A stretch of DNA of 5,152 nt, taken from Alphaproteobacteria bacterium (lineage in GTDB: Bacteria; Pseudomonadota; Alphaproteobacteria; UBA828). Position 1 is the first letter of the stretch, and each line of letters starts with the position of its first letter. The stretch lies in the NCBI GenBank assembly GCA_030604165.1, contig JAUVWK010000228.1, positions 1-5,152 on the forward strand, given 5' to 3'. Below are positions 1 through 4,647 of the stretch, one piece after another. The position numbers and the translations under genes are program-made. Under the pieces are notes generated by a model. It was not told the origin of the DNA and did no database searches. It was given only the letters and a program-made list of their open reading frames with translations.

Positions 1-423
1 CTCGAGGCGCCACAGGGCGATGACGCTGCCGAGCCACAGCGCGGTGAGGCCGAAGCTCAAGGACAGCGTCACCAACCACAGCTTGGGCAGCGCGATCCAG
101 TAGAGGGCGGCGGCGGTGCCGAGGGGAAACAAGACCCAGCGAAAGCCCGGCAGCGCGCGCAGGAAATCGAGCCCGAAGCCAAGCACCACGCCACCGGCCG
201 CGACATAGGCAAGCTTCTGCATGGAATTGCGAGGCGGCAGCTGCGGGATGTCGACGATAATCAGATAGGCGATCAGGAAGGCGACGGCCACCGCGGCCGG
301 GGCCACCACCGGCCCTTGGCTGCGGCCGTTGGCGAGGCGGATCGCGCCGGTCAAGATGAACCCGGCGATGCCCGGAATCAGGGCGCTCTGCACCGCGGGG
401 TGATCGAAGAAGCCGGTTTCGAT
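1..423 (-). CDS. Multi-pass membrane protein, partial (C-terminus off the left edge)
   Basis: I do not recognise the family. The open frame gives 141 residues up to the window edge without a stop. It is strongly hydrophobic, with about five likely transmembrane segments near residues 11-30, 39-58, 69-88, 94-112 and 115-138, separated by short loops carrying R/K/N/Q (for example NGRSQG at 32-37 and PPRNSMQK at 63-70). An inner-membrane location is therefore likely; function is unknown. The start is a problem. A good Shine-Dalgarno GGGAGG (429-434) lies 5 bases before an ATC codon (421-423), exactly where ATG would be expected, and the frame closes upstream at a TAG in the MITE-like element without any ATG, GTG or TTG. 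The next in-frame alternative is GTG at 391-393, which has no Shine-Dalgarno. I take the ATC as provisional start. It could be a rare non-canonical start, a point mutation that silenced the gene, or a base error. Confidence 0.6.
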   Translation of the reverse strand, partial: METGFFDHPAVQSALIPGIAGFILTGAIRLANGRSQGPVVAPAAVAVAFLIAYLIIVDIPQLPPRNSMQKLAYVAAGGVVLGFGLDFLRALPGFRWVLFPLGTAAALYWIALPKLWLVTLSLSFGLTALWLGSVIALWRLE

Positions 424-428
424 GGTCG

Positions 429-434
429 CCTCCC
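429..434 (-). promoter_or_regulatory. Shine-Dalgarno GGGAGG in front of an ATC codon
   Basis: On the minus strand GGGAGG is followed by CGACC and then ATC. The spacing of 5 bases suits initiation, which argues that translation of the membrane protein began at this codon, at least ancestrally. The site directly abuts the terminal CTA of the palindromic element at 435-489, so nothing of the original upstream leader remains between them. Confidence 0.45.
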
Positions 435-489
435 TAGTGTCCCGATTCCGAAATTCGTGGTATCGATTTTCGGAAAAAAAGGGACACTA
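435..489. repeat. MITE-like palindromic element 1 (55 bp)
   Basis: The ends TAGTGTCCC (435-443) and GGGACACTA (481-489) are perfect inverted repeats. Inside them TTCCGAAATTCG (446-457) pairs with CGATTTTCGGAA (464-475) with one mismatch, leaving the 6-base loop TGGTAT. It encodes no protein. Its outer TAGTGT and inner CCGAAATTCG are shared with the element at 502-565, so the two belong to one family. A short non-coding palindrome with conserved ends and TA at both tips resembles a MITE mobilised in trans by a TA-targeting transposase. That mechanism is inference, because no transposase is present. Confidence 0.6.
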
Positions 490-501
490 CCTATTTGAAT
501 C

Positions 502-565
502 TAGTGTGATTCAGCCGCCGAAATTCGGCCCATTCAAGGTGACGAATTTCGGAACCATCACACTA
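502..565. repeat. MITE-like palindromic element 2 (64 bp)
   Basis: The ends TAGTGTGAT (502-510) and ATCACACTA (557-565) are perfect inverted repeats. The inner CCGAAATTCG (518-527) pairs perfectly with CGAATTTCGG (543-552) around a 15-base loop. Read inward from its right end, the arm has the same plan as the left arm of element 1: TAGTGT, about five variable bases, then TTCCGAAATTCGT. Only 12 bases separate the two elements. It could instead be an intergenic palindrome of the REP/BIME type, but the strongly conserved ends favour a MITE. Confidence 0.6.
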
Positions 566-662
566 GCGCGCCGCTCCTGATCCGGGCCACGGCCCGATGA
601 CGCGATCGTCCCGCGGATCGCCGAATCGCGAGCCCCCCGCAATATGGACCCATCGGGGTTTT

Positions 663-689
663 GGGGACAAGACGCAGATGCGTTGCCCC
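663..689 (-). other. Imperfect hairpin downstream of the M15_2 peptidase gene
   Basis: On the minus strand GGGG and ACGCA pair with TGCGT and CCCC around a tiny loop, with an internal loop between the two helices. It lies about 64 bases past the peptidase stop codon. There is no U-run after it, so it is not a standard intrinsic terminator. It may stabilise the 3' end or mean nothing. Confidence 0.2.
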
Positions 690-752
690 GCTAGGGATTT
701 TCCCACTGACGTGGAGTCGCACCGGGCCGGTGCGGTTCAGACTTGATTTTCT

Positions 753-1361
753 TTAGCCGCGCCAGCGGCGGATCGGACCGACGTCGAGATGCACGAAATC
801 GGAGCCGTGATAGTAGCCGCAGCCACCCATCGCCAAGGTGGCCGCGGTGCGCCGGACATGCTCGGTGTCTTGCCGTTCAATGCGCACGTCGACCGCCATG
901 CCGAGCGTGTGCAGGCTGTTGCGGGCCACGCCCTCGGTGTGGCGGCGCAGCCAGCGGTTGGTGGCCGGCGAGCGATAGCCCGAGATGACGCCGATCGGCG
1001 CGTCGGTGCCGAGCGCCTGCCGCAACCAGAAGAGCTGATCCAAGACACCATAGAAAATGCTCTCCACCCGACCGTTGTGGTGATCGCGCAGCAGATAGTT
1101 GAAGTCTTCGAGCGGGCCCGGCAAATATTCGCCGTCCTCCCAATAGGTGACCTCGAGGAACTCTTCGGTCCACAGATTGTGCAGCGCGAGGCGCCGGATG
1201 CCGTCGTTCCAATAGCCGGCGGCCGCGTGTCGCGCCTGGCCGGTAAGCCCACCGCCGAGCCCCAACGCGAGCACGCCAAAGCCGGCGCCTCGGACAAAGC
1301 CGCGACGGCTGAGTCGGCTCTCCGTCGATGCTTGGCGCCTGGGCGCAATCCGCCTTGTCAT
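753..1361 (-). CDS. Tat-exported M15_2 (DUF882/YcbK-type) murein peptidase
   Basis: The protein has 202 residues and is a likely zinc metallopeptidase acting on peptidoglycan cross-links in the periplasm. The E. coli relative YcbK (MepK) is a murein endopeptidase. The N-terminus carries a twin-arginine signal: SRRGFVR (18-24), a Gly/Leu/Ala-rich hydrophobic stretch (25-40), and a probable signal-peptidase site around RHAAAG (44-49). The catalytic part follows with ISGYRSPATN (126-135), the zinc-binding H151-x6-D158 in SLHTLGMAVDVRI, and GGCGYYHGSDFVHLDVGPIRRW (179-200) with H191 as third ligand and D193. Motif order and size match the M15_2 family. The frame stays open further upstream, but that part lacks signal-peptide character. 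ATG at 1359-1361 is the only start that leaves a normal Tat n-region. Its Shine-Dalgarno (AAGGAG) sits unusually close, one base before the ATG. The exact cleaved bond cannot be read from sequence. Confidence 0.88.
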   Translation of the reverse strand: MTRRIAPRRQASTESRLSRRGFVRGAGFGVLALGLGGGLTGQARHAAAGYWNDGIRRLALHNLWTEEFLEVTYWEDGEYLPGPLEDFNYLLRDHHNGRVESIFYGVLDQLFWLRQALGTDAPIGVISGYRSPATNRWLRRHTEGVARNSLHTLGMAVDVRIERQDTEHVRRTAATLAMGGCGYYHGSDFVHLDVGPIRRWRG

Positions 1362-1371
1362 ACTCCTTGTT

Positions 1372-1397
1372 CCCCGCAATCTGGCCCCGCAATCTGG
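1372..1397. repeat. Perfect 13-bp tandem duplication upstream of the M15_2 gene
   Basis: CCCCGCAATCTGG occurs twice back to back (1372-1384 and 1385-1397). On the minus strand this is CCAGATTGCGGGG doubled, ending 10 bases before the peptidase start codon. It lies in the leader or promoter of that gene. It looks like a recent slippage or duplication product; a binding-site role is possible but not shown. Confidence 0.75.
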
Positions 1398-1572
1398 ATC
1401 GGCGCCGCCATTACCATGGCAGGCCCGCCATGCCGCGCCAAGACTTTCCGGCGGCCACGCCGGCGACCACAATGGAGACGCGAGCGGGCCTCCTCGCTTG
1501 CCGCGATTTGCCGCTTCGGCGATACTAGACCCAGCCACTACAGGGCCTAGCGGCGCCCCGGCTGAGCTGGGC

Positions 1573-1600
1573 CGGACATCGGCGCAAGGCCCGTCATAAC
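1573..1600 (+). promoter_or_regulatory. Possible sigma-70-type promoter for gabD
   Basis: CGGACA (1573-1578; 4 of 6 to TTGACA) and CATAAC (1595-1600; 4 of 6 to TATAAT) are 16 bases apart. Transcription would start near 1607 and leave a leader of about 50 bases. This is a weak consensus match, supported mainly by its position at the GC-to-AT transition. Confidence 0.25.
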
Positions 1601-1619
1601 AAATGGTTACTACTCATTT
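1601..1619. promoter_or_regulatory. Candidate operator dyad before gabD
   Basis: AAATGGTTACTACTCATTT reads as AAATGnnTAnTAnnCATTT, an interrupted palindrome with about 14 of 19 positions symmetric. It would overlap the start site of the promoter proposed just upstream, a typical place for a repressor site. The binding protein is unknown and no regulator gene is present in the window. Confidence 0.3.
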
Positions 1620-1640
1620 CTTACGCATTACTTAACGCAT

Positions 1641-1648
1641 CGGGAGGT
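1641..1648 (+). promoter_or_regulatory. Ribosome-binding site of gabD
   Basis: CGGGAGGT contains a strong GGGAGG, about 8 bases before ATG 1656. This fixes the start codon of the dehydrogenase. Confidence 0.8.
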
Positions 1649-1655
1649 CGGACGC

Positions 1656-3146
1656 ATGGCCACGGCGAGCGCTGAAATCTCACAAGGCGTCTTTCTGCAT
1701 GACCCTAAGCTGCTGCGGCAGCAATGTTATGTCGACGGCGCTTGGGTCGACGCCGATAGCGGGGCCACGATCGACGTCACCAACCCGGCGGACGGCGAGG
1801 TGATCGGCACGATTCCGGCCTTGGGCACGGCCGAGACCAAGCGCGCCATCGAGGCCGCCAATCGGGCCTATCCGGGTTGGCGCGCCCTGACGGCGAAGGA
1901 GCGCGCCGTGATCCTGCGCCGATGGTTCGACTTGATGATCGAGCATAGGGAAGACCTCGCGATTATCATGACCGCCGAACAGGGCAAGCCGCTGAAGGAA
2001 TCGCTGGGCGAGATCGGCTACGGCGCTTCCTTCATCGAATGGTTCGCCGAAGAGGGCAAGCGCGCCTATGGCGACGTCATTCCGCAGCCGGCCAACGACC
2101 GCCGTATCGTGGTGACCAAGGAGCCGATCGGCGTCGTCGCCTTGATCACGCCGTGGAACTTTCCGAATGCCATGATCACTCGCAAGGCCGGCCCGGCGCT
2201 CGCCGCCGGCTGCACCGTGGTGGCGCGGCCCGCCACCTCGACCCCCTATTCGGCCTTGGCGCTGGCCGAGCTCGGCGAGCGGGCGGGCTTGCCGAAGGGC
2301 GTGCTGAACATCGTTACCGGCCCGTCGGGCCAGATCGGGCCCGAGCTCACCGCCAACCCGATCGTGCGCAAGCTCTCGTTCACCGGCTCGACCGAGGTCG
2401 GCAAGATCCTGCTCGAGCAATGCGCGCAGACGGTCAAGAAGGTGTCGATGGAGCTGGGCGGCAACGCGCCCTTCATCGTCTTCGACGACGCGGATATCGA
2501 TGCCGCGGTGGACGGCGCCATGCTGTCCAAATATCGCAATACGGGCCAGACCTGCGTTTGCGCCAACCGATTCCTGGTGCACGACGCGGTCTATGACGAG
2601 TTCGCCGACAAGCTGGCGGCCGCATCGCGCAAGCTGCGTGTCGGCGCCGGCCTCAAGGGCGAGACCGAGCAAGGCCCCTTGATCGACATGGCGGCGGTCG
2701 AGAAGGTCGAGGAGCATATCAGCGACGCCCTCGCCAAGGGCGCCACCATCGTCACCGGCGGCAAGCGCCACGAGCTGGGCGGCACCTTCTTCGAGCCCAC
2801 GGTACTCGCCAATGTCGACACGCAGATGAAAGTGGCCCGCGAGGAAACCTTCGGGCCGCTCGCGCCGCTGTTTCGCTTCGCCGACGACGAGGAGGCGATC
2901 GCGCTTGCCAACGACACCGAATTCGGCCTCGCCGCCTATTTCTATAGCCGCGATATCGGCCGTATCTGGCGCGTCGCCGAGGCGCTCGAATATGGCATCG
3001 TCGGCATCAATGTGGGCGTCATTTCCACCGAGGTGGCGCCGTTCGGCGGCGTCAAGGAATCCGGCATTGGCCGCGAGGGCTCGCACTACGGCCTCGATGA
3101 GTTTCTCGAGGTCAAATATATGTGCATGGGCGGCGTCGACAGCTGA
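1656..3146 (+). CDS. gabD: Succinate-semialdehyde dehydrogenase, GabD type
   Basis: This enzyme oxidises succinate semialdehyde to succinate with NAD(P)+, the last step of the GABA shunt, in the cytoplasm. It has 496 residues, slightly longer than E. coli GabD because of about 12 extra N-terminal residues, and resembles GabD throughout: FRQQ/LRQQ near the start, ALTAKERAVILRRWF (77-91), FIEWFAEEGKRAYGD (126-140), ITPWNFPNAMITRKAGPALAAG (164-185), LSFTGSTEVGK (240-250), MELGGNAPFIVFDDAD (265-280), NTGQTCVCANR (295-305), EETFGPLAPLFRF (396-408) and APFGGVKESGIGREGS (461-476). Expected catalytic residues are present: N168, E266 and C300, with a second cysteine C302 as in the redox loop of SSADHs. 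R176, R294 and S457 sit where the succinate carboxylate is bound. The usual KPAxxTP coenzyme motif reads RPATSTP (191-197), an oddity discussed in the findings. A glutaric or other semialdehyde dehydrogenase is a possible alternative specificity. Confidence 0.92.
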   Translation: MATASAEISQGVFLHDPKLLRQQCYVDGAWVDADSGATIDVTNPADGEVIGTIPALGTAETKRAIEAANRAYPGWRALTAKERAVILRRWFDLMIEHREDLAIIMTAEQGKPLKESLGEIGYGASFIEWFAEEGKRAYGDVIPQPANDRRIVVTKEPIGVVALITPWNFPNAMITRKAGPALAAGCTVVARPATSTPYSALALAELGERAGLPKGVLNIVTGPSGQIGPELTANPIVRKLSFTGSTEVGKILLEQCAQTVKKVSMELGGNAPFIVFDDADIDAAVDGAMLSKYRNTGQTCVCANRFLVHDAVYDEFADKLAAASRKLRVGAGLKGETEQGPLIDMAAVEKVEEHISDALAKGATIVTGGKRHELGGTFFEPTVLANVDTQMKVAREETFGPLAPLFRFADDEEAIALANDTEFGLAAYFYSRDIGRIWRVAEALEYGIVGINVGVISTEVAPFGGVKESGIGREGSHYGLDEFLEVKYMCMGGVDS

Positions 3147-3160
3147 GCGGCGGCGCAGCG

Positions 3161-4507
3161 ATGGCTGATTTCGATCTGTTCGTTATTGGCGGGGGCTCGG
3201 GCGGTGTCGCCTGTGCGCGCCGCGCGGCCTCCTATGGCGCCAAGGTCGCCCTTGCCGAGCACGATCTGCTCGGCGGCACCTGCGTTCATCGCGACTGCAT
3301 CCCGAAGAAAATGTTGGTCTATGCGGCCCATTTTCACCACGACTTCGAGGACGCGGCCGCCTATGGCTGGTCGCTCGGCGAGCCGCGCTTCGATTGGGCT
3401 GCGATGGTCGCGGCCAAGCGCCGGGAGCTGAGCCGGCTCGAGGGCATCTATGCGCGCCTGCTGCAGGAGGCGGGCGTGACCACGATCGCGGAACGAGCGC
3501 GGCTCGTGGATCGCCACACCGTGGCCGCGGGCGGGCGGGAATACGCGGCCGAGAGCGTGTTGGTCGCCACCGGCGGCTGGCCGGCGATGCCCGACATACC
3601 GGGTATCGAACATGCCGTGACGTCGAACGAGATGTTCGATCTGCCGCGCTTCCCGCGCCGTCTCGTCATCGTCGGCGGCGGCTACATCGCTTGCGAGTTC
3701 GCCGGCATCTTTTCGGGTCTTGGCGCCGAGACCACGCAGCTCTATCGCGGCGACATGATCCTGCGCGGCTTCGACATGGACCTGCGCGAGGTGTTGTGCG
3801 ACGAGATGCGCAAGGACGGCATCGCGCTGCGCCTCGAGACCAACGCGGTGGCGCTCGCCAAACAGGGCGAGACGGTGCGCGTTACCACCACGCATGGCGA
3901 TTGGGTGGAGGCCGATGTGGTGCTGTTCGCCACCGGCCGCGCCCCCAACACACGCGGCATCGGGCTCGAGCAGGCGGGCGTCGAGCTCAACCACAAGGGC
4001 GCCGTCACGGTCGACGCCGGTTCGCGCAGCACGGTGGCGAACATCTATGCCATCGGCGATTGCACCGATCGGATCAACCTGACCCCGGTGGCGATCCACG
4101 AGGGGCGCTGCCTGGCGGAGACGCTTTATCACGACAACCCCCAGGAGCCCGATCATCGGGACGTGGCGACAGCCGTGTTCTCGCAGCCCGAGGTGGGCAC
4201 GGTCGGCCTGGCGGAGGCGGAGGCGCGCAAGGCCTATGCGGCCGTGGATATTTACAAAACCCGGTTTCGCCCCCTCAAGCACACCCTCACCGGGCGCCAG
4301 GAGACGGTCTTCATGAAGCTCGTGGTGGACCGCGCGAGCGACCGCGTGGTGGGTTGCCACATGGTCGGCGCCGGTGCCGGCGAACTGGTGCAGCTGTTGG
4401 GGGTGGCGGTCAAGGCGGGCGCCACCAAGGCCCAGTTCGACGCCACCGTGGCGGTGCATCCGACCACGGCCGAGGAGTTCGTCACCATGTACGAGCCGAC
4501 CCCCTAG
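3161..4507 (+). CDS. gor: Glutathione-disulfide reductase (class I flavoprotein disulfide reductase)
   Basis: This FAD enzyme reduces glutathione disulfide with NADPH in the cytoplasm. It has 448 residues, the normal family length. Visible in order: FAD dinucleotide motif VIGGGSGG (8-15); redox-active disulfide C41/C46 in GGTCVHRDCIPKK (38-50); VLVATGG (133-139); second nucleotide fold VGGGYIACEFAG (171-182), followed by Y195-R196 and L201-R202, arginines that favour NADPH; VLFATGRAPNT (254-264); FAD-binding YAIGDCTDR (296-304); and the C-terminal dimer-interface HPTTAEEFVTM (433-443) with catalytic H433 and E438. These last residues and GRQETVFMKLVVD (378-390) point to glutathione reductase rather than lipoamide or mercuric reductase. 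The start is ATG 3161, 14 bases after the gabD stop, with only a weak GC-rich Shine-Dalgarno, which suggests co-transcription and perhaps translational coupling. D45 replaces the nearly invariant glycine before the second redox cysteine. Confidence 0.9.
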   Translation: MADFDLFVIGGGSGGVACARRAASYGAKVALAEHDLLGGTCVHRDCIPKKMLVYAAHFHHDFEDAAAYGWSLGEPRFDWAAMVAAKRRELSRLEGIYARLLQEAGVTTIAERARLVDRHTVAAGGREYAAESVLVATGGWPAMPDIPGIEHAVTSNEMFDLPRFPRRLVIVGGGYIACEFAGIFSGLGAETTQLYRGDMILRGFDMDLREVLCDEMRKDGIALRLETNAVALAKQGETVRVTTTHGDWVEADVVLFATGRAPNTRGIGLEQAGVELNHKGAVTVDAGSRSTVANIYAIGDCTDRINLTPVAIHEGRCLAETLYHDNPQEPDHRDVATAVFSQPEVGTVGLAEAEARKAYAAVDIYKTRFRPLKHTLTGRQETVFMKLVVDRASDRVVGCHMVGAGAGELVQLLGVAVKAGATKAQFDATVAVHPTTAEEFVTMYEPTP

Positions 4508-4522
4508 GGGGGCGAACGGCAG

Positions 4523-4545
4523 GGCCCCGGGCCGTCGGGCCGGCC
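4523..4545 (+). terminator. GC-rich dyad after gor, weak terminator candidate
   Basis: Shortly after the gor stop, a run of alternating GGCC/CCGG blocks can fold with GGCC at 4523-4526 pairing with GGCC at 4542-4545 and further G-C pairs inside, with a bulge. No T-run follows, so intrinsic termination is doubtful; termination may depend on Rho or be absent. Confidence 0.2.
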
Positions 4546-4597
4546 TCACCCAAATGGTTGATAAACGAATGAATAGCTGGCGTTACCGGGCCGAAGG

Positions 4598-4607
4598 GCG
4601 TATACGC
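4598..4607. promoter_or_regulatory. Perfect 10-bp palindrome upstream of the DAHP synthase gene
   Basis: GCGTATACGC is fully self-complementary and lies 40 bases before the DAHP synthase start, in the position of an operator. Nothing else supports a regulatory role, and a palindrome this short can occur by chance. Confidence 0.25.
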
Positions 4608-4613
4608 ACCGGC

Positions 4614-4619
4614 TAAAAT
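4614..4619 (+). promoter_or_regulatory. Possible -10 box of the DAHP synthase gene
   Basis: TAAAAT matches TATAAT at 5 of 6 positions and would give a leader of about 22 bases. I see no good -35 element at the right distance, so this is a weak candidate. Confidence 0.2.
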
Positions 4620-4634
4620 GCGAAGCAGCGCCGC

Positions 4635-4640
4635 AGGAGA
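4635..4640 (+). promoter_or_regulatory. Ribosome-binding site of the DAHP synthase gene
   Basis: AGGAGA lies 7 bases before ATG 4648 and decides that start. Confidence 0.75.
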
Positions 4641-4647
4641 TTAAGCG

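Larger units (their letters stand above)
424..752. other. Gene-free interval between two minus-strand genes
   Basis: This 329-base stretch separates the M15_2 peptidase gene from the membrane-protein gene downstream on the same strand. It holds two palindromic MITE-like elements (435-489 and 502-565), a GC-rich dyad CGGGCC-AC-GGCCCG (583-596), a longer imperfect hairpin (663-689) and the dyad GGGATTTTCCC (694-704). I found no credible small gene. The elements make it unlikely that the two flanking genes are simply co-transcribed, but I cannot identify a clear minus-strand promoter here. Confidence 0.6.
1362..1655. other. Divergent intergenic region (M15_2 peptidase / gabD)
   Basis: This 294-base interval must carry the promoters of both flanking genes. 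The left part is GC-rich and holds the 13-bp tandem duplication. The right part, about 1595-1640, is clearly more AT-rich and contains the promoter and dyad candidates listed separately. No convincing gene is seen. The open frame that continues upstream of the peptidase start has no recognisable protein features. Confidence 0.6.

Noticed and set aside
435..489. Intrinsic terminator reading of palindromic element 1
   Set aside because: The T-run on the minus strand lies inside the stem instead of following it, and the symmetric conserved ends recur in element 2, which fits a mobile repeat better.
316..498. 60-codon plus-strand frame over the 5' end of the membrane-protein gene
   Set aside because: It is opposite the hydrophobic minus-strand frame, continues into the palindromic element, has no ribosome-binding site and shows no protein features.
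1362..1538. 59-residue N-terminal extension of the M15_2 peptidase
   Set aside because: The frame is open, but the extension would bury the Tat signal in the interior, and it includes the tandem duplication. ATG 1359-1361 gives a normal exported precursor.
789..1550. 253-codon plus-strand frame opposite the M15_2 peptidase
   Set aside because: The minus strand gives a coherent Tat signal and all zinc-binding motifs; the plus-strand product has none.
1680..3086. 468-codon open frame antisense to gabD
   Set aside because: It lies wholly opposite a clear GabD gene, its translation is low-complexity Arg/Gly/Ala/Asp-rich and shows no family motif. Long antisense frames are expected in GC-rich coding DNA.
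3122..3160. Earlier gor start (ATG 3122) overlapping the end of gabD
   Set aside because: It adds 13 Arg/Gly/Ala-rich residues before the canonical short lead-in to the FAD motif; ATG 3161 places that motif where the family has it.
3086..4549. 487-codon open frame antisense to gor
   Set aside because: It mirrors the codon structure of gor and has no recognisable domain, with many His/Arg/Gly residues typical of shadow frames.
4585..4613. tRNA T-arm-like resemblance around the palindrome
   Set aside because: The reverse strand has a vague likeness to a T-arm, but the invariant TTCRA core is missing and no acceptor, D or anticodon arms can be folded.
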